From JBHIEE01 sp046760445 (GTDB lineage: Bacteria > Acidobacteriota > Aminicenantia > JdFR-78), in NCBI GenBank assembly GCA_046760445.1, contig JBHIEE010000011.1, positions 1 through 37,982 on the forward strand: a stretch of 37,982 nucleotides of DNA. Direction: 5' to 3'. The notes under the pieces are model-generated. The model did no database searches. It saw only the letters and a list, made by a program, of their open reading frames with translations, and was not told where the DNA came from. This document shows positions 7,484 through 15,788 of the stretch, one piece after another. Made by a program: the position numbers and the translations under genes. Every line of letters begins with the position of its first letter. Position 1 is the first letter of the stretch.

Positions 7484-10400
7484 ATGAGCAGAAAAAGAAA
7501 CAGCACAGATTACGAACGATTGTTTAACATTTCTGAAAAACTCCGTTCTATTCTTGCTGAGATAACTTTAGAATATGATCTTTCTGCTTTACTTCTAAAA
7601 ATTGTTCAGAGTGGGATTGAGCTGATGGAGATGGATTCGGGAGCAGTCCTTTTGTATGACCCGCACAAAAAAAGATTTACTTTAACCTCAGCTCTTAACA
7701 TACCAGCACCTTATAAAGGAAGAATTCTTGATCTTAAGAAGGGAATAATCCGTCAAATACTAGAAGAAAAAAAGGTAATTATTTTGCCAGACCTTTCAGA
7801 ACATCCAGAATGGAAAGAAGAATTAGGCATAGCTGGTTATTCCACTGTAATGGCTACTCCTATTCTTTGGAAAGATGAGATTATTGGAATAATTTATCTT
7901 GGTTCGAAAAGTCCAAAGAAGATTTTTTTCATTGAAAGAAAAAGAATTTTAGAATCACTTGCACAATATGCAGCTGTTGCCATTAACAATATCCAACTCA
8001 TCGAGAATATTAATAAAGATCAGAAGATATTAGAACAGAGAACCGAAGAATTAGAAAAAAGTGTTGAGCAATTAGAAAAGACAAAAAAAGCTATGCTTAA
8101 TATTATGGAAGATATGAATGAAACAAATGTCCAGTTAAAACAAGCTCATCAAAAGCTTCAGGAATGGAGTAAAACTTTAGAAAAGAAAGTAGAGGAAAGA
8201 ACCGAAAAATTACAAAAGCAACTTGAGCGAACAAAAGCCTTAGAAAAGATTGCCTCCCAGATAAGTACTGAATTGGACCTTTCCAGGTCTTTACCTCTAA
8301 TTGGAGAGGAAAGTGCAAAGATTCTAAATGCGGATAGATGGGCTATTCTTTTTATGGATGAGTTAACTAAAGAGCCGAAGTTTATCTATTCTGAGGGATT
8401 ATCCAGAGAATATAAGAAGGCTGCTATTGAACATTATAAAGAATTACCTGGAGGAAAAGTTAACCAGAGTCAAAAACCAATATTTATTCCTGATGTTTCC
8501 CAGATAAGCTCTCCATTAAAGGAATTGGCTGCCCGAGAAGGATATAGATCAGTAAATATCATTCCTTCAAACTACCGAGGAGAAATTGTGGGAGGGATAA
8601 TTTATTATCACGATAAAAAAAAGGGATATTCCGAGCTTGAAAAAGAATTAGCCATGGCTTTTGGTAACCAGATAGCGGTTGCTATTGCTAATTCAAGGCT
8701 CTTCGAAAAGCAGAAAGAAACCATCAAGCAGCTAAAAGCAATAAATGAAATGGGAAGAAGTGTAATTAGCTATTTAGATAAAAAGAAACTGCTATCCCAA
8801 GCAACTAAATTAGTAGAGAATATAACTAAGTATCCTTTTGTCTTTGCTTTACTGGTTGATAAAGAATCAAATGAATTAGTTCAAGTAGCCAAAGCTGGAA
8901 GACTTCAGAACAAGATTCCTTCTAAATATAAGCAAAAAATAACAGAAGGAATGATTGGTCGAGCGGCTGTCACAGGTGAAATTCAGATTTCTGGAAATGT
9001 GAGCACTAATTCTCATTATTTAAAATGGTTTCCTGAAGTAAATTCGGAAATTTCTGTCCCAATTAAAACCAGGGATGGAGAAGTAATTGGTGTTTTAGAT
9101 GCTCAATCAGATAAATTCAATGCTTTTAGAGAAGATGATATAGCAACTATTCAGACTATTGCTGATCAAATCTCAGTTGCCTTAGAAAACTTGGAACTTT
9201 ATAAAAATTTAGAAAGGAGAGTAAATGAATTATCTAGTCTTTACTCCACTGGTCAGAGTATTACTGAGACATTGGATTTAGATGATGTGCTCAATCAAAT
9301 TCTGGTTAACTTAAGAAGATTGATTCCTTCCTATCTGGCGGCGATTCTTCTATTTAATCCTTCCTTGAACGAATTATCAATCCAAGCTTTTTCGGGTCCA
9401 CAAATAGATAGTCTAAAAGAAGCACATATTAAACCAGGCCAAGGGGTAACAGGAGCTGTGTTCCAAACAAGGAAAAGCGTTATTGTTTCCGATGTAAGAA
9501 AAGAACCAAAATATATTATGGGTCACCCAGATATTCGGAGTGAGATAGCTGTACCTCTTATTTATCGAGATGAGATATTAGGTGTTCTAAATGCAGAGAG
9601 TAAGGAAATAAATGCTTACAATGAAGACCATCTTAGAATTATGAACTATTTCGCTAATCAGGCAGCCATAGCCATCAGAAATGCTCAACTATTTAAAGAG
9701 ACAAAACGAAAAGCAGAAGAGATGAAAGTTCTATATGAAATCGGAGTGGTTTCATTATCAACCTTAGAGCTGGATAAATTATTAAAATTAATCTCTGAAA
9801 AAGTGATGAAACTATTTAATGTTTCAACTTTTTATCTATCCTTATACCATGAAGAAAAAGGTGAAATTTCATTTCCTGTTTTAATAGATGAAGGAAAAAC
9901 CATCCATATTTCACCCTGGAAGCTCTCTGATACAAAAGGATTAACCAACTGGATTATTAAATTTAAAAAGCCATTACTAATAAAAGATTATGATGAGGAA
10001 AAAGAAAGTTTACCAACAGAGGTGGTAACCATTGGTATACCGGCTAAGTCCTATATTGGTATACCTCTCATCGTTAAAGAAAAGGTTATTGGAGTGATTT
10101 CTGTTCAAGGTTATCAGAAAAGAATGTTTAATGAGGAACATGAAAATCTTCTTACCTCTATTGCTAACCAAGTAGCTTTAACCATTGATAATGCCCGGCT
10201 TTTTAAAGAGTCAAAAGATCGAGCAGAAAGATTGTTAACTATTAGTCAAATTACTCGAGCTTTTAGTTCTACCTTAAATACAGAATCTATTTTTGATATT
10301 TTGGTTGACCAAATAAAAAGGATAATTCCTTTTGATAGTATTGGGATATATAGATACGATGAGAAAAATCAATTCTTCAAAGTAGTAGGAGTGAAGGGAA

Positions 10401-11872
10401 TAGGAAAGGAATTATTCCCTGATAGTCTTGAATTTTCGATGGAACACTCAGGGATAGAAAGCGAAGTAGTAAAATCAATGAAGCCTATTTTGATGAAAGA
10501 AATTAAAGAAAAATCAAAATTAAAACCTATGCTGAAAATAGTTTTTAAGCTGGGAATACGTTCTTTTTTGGCTCTCCCTATTATTTATGAAAATAAATGT
10601 ATAGCTGTTTTGTCTCTGGCGAGTACTCAAAAAAACATCTACAATGTGGAACACATAAAAATTCTTAACGAATTGGTAGGAAACTTAGCTATTTCACTAA
10701 AAAACGCCGAGTATTACCAGGAGTTAAAGAATGCTTATTCTAAACTGAAAGAAACTCAAAAACAATTGGTTATGACTGAGAAATTAAGAGCCTTGGGAGA
10801 GATATCAGGAGGAGTTGCTCATGATTTTAACAATATTTTGGGAGCAATTTTAGGCCGAGCTCAACTCCTTAGACAAAAATTAGCTGACCCTGAAATGTCG
10901 AAAGGATTGGAAATAATAGAAAAGGCAGCCGTAGATGGAGCTGAAATAGTGAGAAGAATTCAAGAATTTACTCGAACTCGAGCTGAGAAATTTTTAGGAG
11001 AGGTTGATCTTAATCAGGTTGTTGAGGAAAGTTTAGCTTTAACCCGAAGTAAATGGAAAAATGAGGTTGAAGCAAAGGGGATAAAAATAGTTATTAATAA
11101 AAATTTAGGAGAGGTTCCTCCAGTTGCTGGCAACCCAGCAGAGCTAAAGGAAGCTCTAACTAATATTATTTTAAATTCAATCGATGCTTTGCCCCAAGGT
11201 GGAGAAATTTCTATTTCTACTTTTTCAGAAGAAGATAAGGCCAGATTAGAAATAACAGATAATGGAATAGGAATGCCTCCTGAAGTAAAAGAAAGAGCTT
11301 TTGACCCTTTTTTCTCAACTAAGGGAGTTCAAGGAACAGGGTTAGGCCTGAGTGTTGTCTATGGAATTATTACCCGCCACCAAGGGGAAATTGAGCTGGA
11401 AAGTGAAGAAAAAAAAGGAACCACCATTTCTATTCTTTTGCCAAAAGTTAAAAAGAAGAGAAGAAGAGTAAAAGAAAAACCATTATCAACTAAAAAAGAA
11501 AAAACAGATTTAGATGTATTGGTAATTGATGATGATGAAAACATCAGACTACTTTTAGCCGATATCCTCAAACCTCATGGTCATCGAGTTACTCTGGCTG
11601 GTTCAGGTCAAGAAGGAATAGAGGCTTTCAAAAAGGGTAAATTTGATTTAGTGTTAACTGACATTGGGATGCCGGAAATTTCGGGGTGGGAAGTGGCTAA
11701 AAAAATAAAATCAATTAGCCCACAAATAGTGATAGGCTTTATTACTGGTTGGGCAATGCAATTAAACGAGGAAGAATTAGACCGAGCTGGTATTAGCTTA
11801 GTTATTACCAAGCCTTTTAAAATAGAAAAAATCTTGGAAGTTATTTCCCAGGTTAGCAGTCAAGAAAGATAG
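7484..11872 (+). CDS. Giant hybrid histidine kinase, six GAF domains and C-terminal receiver
   Basis: The protein has 1462 residues and no membrane segments. I read six GAF domains starting near residues 15, 250, 415, 580, 746 and 916, with a long coiled coil at about 173-250. A HisKA dimerisation domain follows with His1113 (GGVAHDFNNILG). The HATPase domain (about 1205-1325) has an N-box (TNIILNSIDALP), DNGIGMP, DPFFSTKG and GTGLGLSVVYGI. A receiver domain (about 1345-1460) has VIDDDEN, phospho-acceptor Asp1393 (VLTDIGMPE) and the conserved Lys in VITKPF. It is a soluble kinase that integrates several signals and passes phosphate to its own receiver. No HPt or response regulator is encoded nearby, so the final output must lie elsewhere. 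It is the last gene of the sensory run, two bases after the bicupin. Confidence 0.92.
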   Translation: MSRKRNSTDYERLFNISEKLRSILAEITLEYDLSALLLKIVQSGIELMEMDSGAVLLYDPHKKRFTLTSALNIPAPYKGRILDLKKGIIRQILEEKKVIILPDLSEHPEWKEELGIAGYSTVMATPILWKDEIIGIIYLGSKSPKKIFFIERKRILESLAQYAAVAINNIQLIENINKDQKILEQRTEELEKSVEQLEKTKKAMLNIMEDMNETNVQLKQAHQKLQEWSKTLEKKVEERTEKLQKQLERTKALEKIASQISTELDLSRSLPLIGEESAKILNADRWAILFMDELTKEPKFIYSEGLSREYKKAAIEHYKELPGGKVNQSQKPIFIPDVSQISSPLKELAAREGYRSVNIIPSNYRGEIVGGIIYYHDKKKGYSELEKELAMAFGNQIAVAIANSRLFEKQKETIKQLKAINEMGRSVISYLDKKKLLSQATKLVENITKYPFVFALLVDKESNELVQVAKAGRLQNKIPSKYKQKITEGMIGRAAVTGEIQISGNVSTNSHYLKWFPEVNSEISVPIKTRDGEVIGVLDAQSDKFNAFREDDIATIQTIADQISVALENLELYKNLERRVNELSSLYSTGQSITETLDLDDVLNQILVNLRRLIPSYLAAILLFNPSLNELSIQAFSGPQIDSLKEAHIKPGQGVTGAVFQTRKSVIVSDVRKEPKYIMGHPDIRSEIAVPLIYRDEILGVLNAESKEINAYNEDHLRIMNYFANQAAIAIRNAQLFKETKRKAEEMKVLYEIGVVSLSTLELDKLLKLISEKVMKLFNVSTFYLSLYHEEKGEISFPVLIDEGKTIHISPWKLSDTKGLTNWIIKFKKPLLIKDYDEEKESLPTEVVTIGIPAKSYIGIPLIVKEKVIGVISVQGYQKRMFNEEHENLLTSIANQVALTIDNARLFKESKDRAERLLTISQITRAFSSTLNTESIFDILVDQIKRIIPFDSIGIYRYDEKNQFFKVVGVKGIGKELFPDSLEFSMEHSGIESEVVKSMKPILMKEIKEKSKLKPMLKIVFKLGIRSFLALPIIYENKCIAVLSLASTQKNIYNVEHIKILNELVGNLAISLKNAEYYQELKNAYSKLKETQKQLVMTEKLRALGEISGGVAHDFNNILGAILGRAQLLRQKLADPEMSKGLEIIEKAAVDGAEIVRRIQEFTRTRAEKFLGEVDLNQVVEESLALTRSKWKNEVEAKGIKIVINKNLGEVPPVAGNPAELKEALTNIILNSIDALPQGGEISISTFSEEDKARLEITDNGIGMPPEVKERAFDPFFSTKGVQGTGLGLSVVYGIITRHQGEIELESEEKKGTTISILLPKVKKKRRRVKEKPLSTKKEKTDLDVLVIDDDENIRLLLADILKPHGHRVTLAGSGQEGIEAFKKGKFDLVLTDIGMPEISGWEVAKKIKSISPQIVIGFITGWAMQLNEEELDRAGISLVITKPFKIEKILEVISQVSSQER

Positions 11873-11904
11873 ACCTTTCCTTAATTTTTAAAAGAAATTA
11901 ATAT

Positions 11905-11933
11905 TTGAAAATAAGTTAGGGGAATGCTAAAAT
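11905..11933 (+). promoter_or_regulatory. Sigma-70-type promoter for the ArsA-like gene
   Basis: TTGAAA (11905-11910) and TAAAAT (11928-11933) are separated by exactly 17 bp. The start codon lies 21 bp beyond the -10 box, giving a leader of about 15 bases with no visible ribosome-binding site. It suggests that the ATPase gene is transcribed separately from the sensory cluster. Confidence 0.6.
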
Positions 11934-11954
11934 ATTCAACGAAAGTTAATTAAA

Positions 11955-13118
11955 ATGCGAATTATACTCTTTACTGGAAAAGGAGGAGTAGGGAAAACCA
12001 CTATTTCATCTGCCACTGGATTACTTTCTGCTAAATATGGGCACAAGACAATTATTATTTCAACTGATGCTGCTCATAGTTTATCTGACTCACTAGAAAT
12101 AGAACTTTCAGATACTCCACGGAGAATCGCTGAAAATCTTTATGCTCAAGAAGTGAATGTTCAAAAAGAAATAGAAAAAAATTGGGGTACTATCCAGGAA
12201 TATTTAACTAAATTTTTTAGCTCTCAAGGAATAGGCAATATAGAAGCTGATGAAATGAGCATTTTTCCTGGAATGGAAGAATTATTCAGTTTAATGCAAA
12301 TTAAGAAATATTATAATCATCAAGAATTCGATTTAATTATTGTTGACTGTGCTCCAACTGGAGATACTCTTCGCCTTCTGAGTGCACCAGAGATTACGAA
12401 TTGGTATTTGAAAAACATATTTCCCATACAGCGAACAGCGGCTAAAGCAATTAGACCCGTGGCTGGCCGAGTTTTACCTTTTCCTTTCCCTTCTGATGAA
12501 GTATTTGAGTCAATTAAAATCCTATCTTCTCAGTTGCAGGGATTGAATGATATTCTGAGTGATTCAGAGAGAACTACCATTAGACTTATCCTTAATCCTG
12601 AGAAAATGGTCATCAAAGAAGCTCAACGGGCTTTTACCTATTTTAATTTATTTGGTTATGCTGTTGATTTAGTGATAATTAACAAAATATTTCCTGATAA
12701 AATTGAGGACCCATATTTTGATCAATGGAAAAGAATTCAAACGGAACATAGAAAAACAATTTCTGAATGCTTTTCACCTATTCCTATTAGAGGATTGGAT
12801 CTTTTTGATAAAGAAATCGTTGGTTTTAGGTTGCTAGAGAAAATTGGGAAGAGTCTATATAAGAATAATGATCCAGCAGATATTTTTTATTCTCAGAAGC
12901 CATTTGTTATAGAAAAGAATGAGAAAGATTATATTCTATCTATTAATTTACCTTTTGTTAGAAAAGAGGATTTAGAATTGTATCAGAAAAGAGAAGAATT
13001 AATTATCAAAACAGACCATTACAGAAGAAATATAATTTTGCCTCGAACTTTAGTCAACCTCTCGGTTAAAGAGGCAAAATTTCAGGATCATAAATTATCA
13101 ATAATTTTTGGTAATTGA
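11955..13118 (+). CDS. ArsA/Get3-like ATPase fused to an Hsp20-like domain
   Basis: The protein has 387 residues. The ATPase domain (about 1-305) has the deviant P-loop GKGGVGKTT (residues 8-16), switch I STDAAHSLSD (37-46) and switch II DCAPTGDTLRLL (about 130). The C-terminal 75 residues (about 313-387, from KPFVIEKNEKDYILSINLPF) resemble the alpha-crystallin-like domain found in the ArsA_HSP20 family. There is a single ATPase half, as in Get3 and many bacterial homologues, unlike the duplicated ArsA of arsenite pumps. No arsB, arsD or arsR is nearby, so arsenic transport is unlikely. A role in handling hydrophobic or membrane proteins is plausible but inferred. It has its own promoter and is followed 22 bp later by a dispersed repeat element. 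Confidence 0.88.
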   Translation: MRIILFTGKGGVGKTTISSATGLLSAKYGHKTIIISTDAAHSLSDSLEIELSDTPRRIAENLYAQEVNVQKEIEKNWGTIQEYLTKFFSSQGIGNIEADEMSIFPGMEELFSLMQIKKYYNHQEFDLIIVDCAPTGDTLRLLSAPEITNWYLKNIFPIQRTAAKAIRPVAGRVLPFPFPSDEVFESIKILSSQLQGLNDILSDSERTTIRLILNPEKMVIKEAQRAFTYFNLFGYAVDLVIINKIFPDKIEDPYFDQWKRIQTEHRKTISECFSPIPIRGLDLFDKEIVGFRLLEKIGKSLYKNNDPADIFYSQKPFVIEKNEKDYILSINLPFVRKEDLELYQKREELIIKTDHYRRNIILPRTLVNLSVKEAKFQDHKLSIIFGN

Positions 13119-13140
13119 ATCTTTATCTTAAAATTAGCAA

Positions 13141-13297
13141 GGGTTTTCAAATGATCTTAAATGATATTATATGGATTGATGGTGAGGATGGCTTTTATGG
13201 AAGCTTGGAATAAATCAAAATGCAAAAATGTCTTTTACATTAGTTCTGCAGTGTTGCAGTGCTGCAGTTGATTTTTTGACTGCAGCACCGCAGAACT
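13141..13297 (+). repeat. Dispersed intergenic element, copy A
   Basis: The first 66 bases (13141-13206) align without gaps to 23580-23645 with 57 identities. Eight of the nine differences are transitions. After a 35-bp spacer comes a CTGCAG-rich hairpin: AGTTCTGC (13242-13249) pairs with GCAGAACT (13290-13297). GTGCTGCAGT (13259-13268) pairs with ACTGCAGCAC (13279-13288) around a T-rich loop, and an extra AGTGTTGC bulges from the 5' arm. Copy B has the same order. It has no coding potential I can support. It could be a miniature mobile element or a structured RNA at gene 3' ends. Confidence 0.75.
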
Positions 13298-13464
13298 ATT
13301 AGTATTAGTTTTGACTTTTGCGTTTTAAGTTTTTAGCTTTATATGGAGGTGAATCCCGTAAAGAAATTCTACGAGGTGAAGCCAAAAAATAGGAGATGAA
13401 AACCCTGACGTAGATCGGGTTTTCAAAATTGAAAACACTCTTAATTAAAAGGAGGTGAGATTAA
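13298..13464 (+). other. Leader region of the 69-residue gene
   Basis: Together with copy A this fills the gene-free stretch 13119-13464. A short frame at 13343-13399 (ATG to TGA, 18 codons: MEVNPVKKFYEVKPKNRR) ends at the first base pairs of a hairpin. It has no ribosome-binding site of its own, although GGAGGTG occurs just inside it. Whether it is translated as a leader peptide is open. Two mutually exclusive hairpins follow at 13398-13436 and then a strong AAAGGAGGTGAG before ATG 13465. Confidence 0.4.
13398..13436 (+). promoter_or_regulatory. Two competing hairpins (attenuator-like leader)
   Basis: GAAAACCC (13398-13405) can pair with GGGTTTTC (13417-13424), an 8-bp stem. The same 3' arm, GTTTTC (13419-13424), can instead pair with GAAAAC (13431-13436) across AAAATT. 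The two pairings exclude each other, as in attenuators and riboswitch platforms. No U-tract follows, so a terminator is not evident. No known riboswitch class was recognised. Confidence 0.35.
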
Positions 13465-13674
13465 ATGACTGAAAAGGCTCACCGAGAAATAAAAATAGTT
13501 ATTCCTGAGGACTTGGTCTCGCTTCTTATTCCGGAAGAAGCAATCCAACATGGTTTGAAAGCGAAGAAAGAAATACTATTAGCTATACGCTCTTTAATTG
13601 ATGCCAAAATTGAGGCCTTAGATAAAAAAACGGAAAAAAAGACAGAGAAAAAGAAAAAAATCAACATTGCCTAA
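13465..13674 (+). CDS. Small hypothetical protein, Lys-rich tail
   Basis: I do not recognise this 69-residue protein. It begins with a predicted beta strand (REIKIVIPEDLV). Two helices follow (EEAIQHGLKAKKEILLAIRS and LIDAKIEALDK), and the tail is made almost only of Lys, Glu and Thr. There is no signal peptide or cysteine. The near-ideal AAAGGAGGTGAG site at eight-base spacing from the ATG, plus a structured leader, argues for a real gene. It lies downstream of the ArsA-Hsp20 ATPase in the same direction and could be its partner, but the 346-bp spacer makes separate control as likely. The minus-strand frame over the same bases is a shadow of the Lys-rich tail. Confidence 0.65.
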   Translation: MTEKAHREIKIVIPEDLVSLLIPEEAIQHGLKAKKEILLAIRSLIDAKIEALDKKTEKKTEKKKKINIA

Positions 13675-13724
13675 TTCTATTAGAAAATTGACTTTTAGTA
13701 GTTTCTTCTACGAAAGGTGATAAG

Positions 13725-14006
13725 ATGTTAACCAGTTTTGATCACATTCGAAATTATGCTTTGAGCTTAGGCAAAAAGAAAGGAGCCATTCCTATGGCTG
13801 AAGATAAAACTTCATTGCTTACTGCCCAGCAAGCTCGACAATTAGGCTTGGTAAAAATAATTTTAATAGGTAGGAAATCCAAAATTAAAGAAATTCTAAA
13901 TCAAATTGATGCTTCTTTTCAAAGTTTTGAGATGATTGACAATCAATCTCCAAAGGAGACAGCTCAAAAAGCAGTTTCATTAGCTCGAGAAGGGATATGT
14001 TATTAG
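13725..14006 (+). pseudogene. Truncated phosphate acetyl/butyryltransferase N-terminus
   Basis: The 93-residue frame matches the N-terminal third of phosphotransacylases of the Ptb/Pta type. It shows an initial helix, a degenerate equivalent of the family's IAVA-AEDE segment (GAIPMAEDKTSLLTAQQA), a LIG..KI segment (ILIGRKSKIKEI), the EIID-like strand (FEMIDNQSP) and the KAVSLAREG helix. Family members continue for about 200 more residues, starting ADxLMKG. Here the frame stops at GICY. In another frame the next bases read VILIG, a trace of that motif, before homology is lost. It keeps a good AAAGGTG site. It is most likely a decayed gene left in front of the inositol-lipid genes, though a stable short product cannot be excluded. 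Confidence 0.7.
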
Positions 14007-14033
14007 TGATTTTAATAGGGTGCAAAAGACAAG

Positions 14034-14678
14034 ATGCCTGATATATCTGCAGAAACAACTCGAATGTTAAATAAAAAAATAAGAATATGGTTCTTAGAGT
14101 ATATTAATCCCATAGCTGATTTTTTAGCGAAATACAAAGTCCATCCTAATCTTATTACTATTTTAGGAGCATTGATTGGCTTGCTTTCAGGAATTCTTTT
14201 TTACTTCCATCATCTCTTCTGGGGGAGTATTGTCCTTTTAATCTGCGGTCTGCTTGATACCTTAGATGGAAAAGTAGCTTCCAAGTTAAATAAAAAAAGT
14301 TTATTTGGTGCAATTTTTGATTCTACCTTAGACCGATATTCAGAATTTTTCATTTATTTAGGATTAGCTGGATATTTCTGGTCAAGCTGGGTGTTATGGA
14401 TTATATTTTTCACTATTATTGGTTCAGTAATGGTCAGCTACACTCGAGCGCGGGCTGAAGGCTTAGGAATTGAGTGTTTTACCGGGATTATGCAGAGAGC
14501 GGAGAGATTAATAATTCTGGCTTTCGGCTGTGGTGTGAACTCGGTCATTAGATACCACAATATCGTTTTAATCATTACTCTTATTTTAATCGCTGGGTTT
14601 TCCAATTTTACTGCTTTTCAGAGGATACTGTATGTCAAGAAAGTGGAAAGACAAATAAAGCAAAATAAAGGAGGGTAA
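14034..14678 (+). CDS. CDP-alcohol phosphatidyltransferase, likely phosphatidylinositol(-phosphate) synthase
   Basis: This is an integral membrane enzyme of 214 residues with about five or six hydrophobic segments. The family motif is present as D75-x2-D78-G79-x2-A82...G92-x3-D96-x3-D100 (LLDTLDGKVASKLNKKSLFG, then AIFDSTLD). The four aspartates that bind metals are intact. The Arg usually found after Ala82 is Ser83. The enzyme transfers a diacylglycerol-phosphate from CDP-diacylglycerol to an alcohol. The next gene makes inositol phosphate and starts one base after this stop, within the same GGAGGG site. The acceptor is therefore most likely inositol phosphate, giving phosphatidylinositol phosphate. 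Phosphatidylglycerophosphate synthase is the main alternative. Confidence 0.87.
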   Translation: MPDISAETTRMLNKKIRIWFLEYINPIADFLAKYKVHPNLITILGALIGLLSGILFYFHHLFWGSIVLLICGLLDTLDGKVASKLNKKSLFGAIFDSTLDRYSEFFIYLGLAGYFWSSWVLWIIFFTIIGSVMVSYTRARAEGLGIECFTGIMQRAERLIILAFGCGVNSVIRYHNIVLIITLILIAGFSNFTAFQRILYVKKVERQIKQNKGG

Positions 14679-14679
14679 T

Positions 14680-15777
14680 ATGGGTAAAATAAAAGTAGCA
14701 ATTATTGGCGTTGGTAATTGTGCTTCATCTTTAGTTCAAGGAGTTGAATTTTATAAAAATGCGAGGGAAGGTGAATTCATTCCTGGAGTAATGCATGTAA
14801 ATTTGGGTGGATATCATATTCGAGATATTGAATTTACAGCTGCTTTTGATATTGACAAAAACAAAGTGGGGAAAGATTTAAGTGAGGCAATTTTCACTAA
14901 GCCAAATAATACGACTAAATTTTCGGATGTGCCTAAATTAAATGTTAAAGTCCATCGAGGTATGACCCATGATGGGCTAGGTAAATATCTTTCCCAGATT
15001 ATTGAGAGAGCACCTGGTTCAACAGCAGATATTGTTGGCATATTAAAGGAAACTAAAACCGATGTAGTGGTGAACTTCTTGCCTGTAGGAAGCGAGGAAG
15101 CAACCAAATGGTATGTGGAACAAGTGCTTGAAACAGGATGTGCGATGGTCAACTGTATTCCGGTTTTTATTGCCAGCGAAAAATACTGGCAGCAACGATT
15201 TGAAAAAAAAGGGTTACCGATAATCGGTGATGATATAAAATCTCAGGTGGGGGCCACTATTCTTCATAGAACTTTAGTCAATTTATATTTGGACCGGGGC
15301 ATGCCTATTTTGCGAACTTATCAGTTAAATACTGGAGGAAATACAGATTTTCTTAATATGTTGGAAAGGGAAAGATTAGCTTCTAAAAAAATATCAAAAA
15401 CAAATGCTGTTGTTTCCCAAATAAAAGCAAGAGAAATGAATATTGACCCAGATAATGTTCATGTTGGGCCGAGTGATTATGTTCCCTGGCAGAAAGATAA
15501 TAAAATATGCTTTCTGAGAATAGAGAGTGTCCATTTCGGGAATGTGCCTACTTCCCTTGAAGTTCGACTTTCTGTAGAAGATTCACCTAATTCAGCAGGA
15601 GTAGTTATTGATGCTATCAGATGCTGTAAATTAGCATTAGACCATAGACTGAAAGGAGCTATCATAGGACCCTCGGCCTATTTTATGAAAACTCCACCCA
15701 AACAATTTACTGATTCAGAAGCAAAAGCTCTTACTGAAAAATTCATTGCTAAATATTCCAGAAAAGAAAAGCAGTAA
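14680..15777 (+). CDS. ino1: Inositol-3-phosphate synthase
   Basis: The 365-residue protein converts glucose 6-phosphate to myo-inositol phosphate with NAD+ as a recycled cofactor. The N-terminal Rossmann motif is IIGVGNCASSLVQG. Other hallmarks are FTAAFDIDKNKVGKDL, VVNFLPVGSEEATKWY, CAMVNCIPVFIAS, GDDIKSQVGATILHRTLVN and LNTGGNTDFLNM. Length and motifs fit the short bacterial and archaeal type also found in actinobacteria. Its pairing with a CDP-alcohol phosphatidyltransferase indicates membrane-lipid inositol rather than a free osmolyte. The gene is tightly coupled to the upstream gene and ends 11 bp before the convergent M23 gene; no hairpin terminator is visible in that gap. Confidence 0.95.
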   Translation: MGKIKVAIIGVGNCASSLVQGVEFYKNAREGEFIPGVMHVNLGGYHIRDIEFTAAFDIDKNKVGKDLSEAIFTKPNNTTKFSDVPKLNVKVHRGMTHDGLGKYLSQIIERAPGSTADIVGILKETKTDVVVNFLPVGSEEATKWYVEQVLETGCAMVNCIPVFIASEKYWQQRFEKKGLPIIGDDIKSQVGATILHRTLVNLYLDRGMPILRTYQLNTGGNTDFLNMLERERLASKKISKTNAVVSQIKAREMNIDPDNVHVGPSDYVPWQKDNKICFLRIESVHFGNVPTSLEVRLSVEDSPNSAGVVIDAIRCCKLALDHRLKGAIIGPSAYFMKTPPKQFTDSEAKALTEKFIAKYSRKEKQ

Positions 15778-15788
15778 TTTTTAATTCT

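Noticed and set aside
11955..13118. Arsenite pump ATPase (ArsA) in an arsenic-resistance operon
   Set aside because: Only one ATPase half, fused to an Hsp20-like domain, and no arsB, arsC, arsD or arsR within the window.
13242..13297. CTGCAG hairpin of copy A as the terminator of the ATPase gene
   Set aside because: No U-tract follows the stem, and the related hairpin at 23.7 kb also lacks one; it fits better as part of the dispersed element.
13343..13399. 18-codon frame as a definite gene
   Set aside because: No ribosome-binding site of its own and no recognised product; kept only as part of the leader description.
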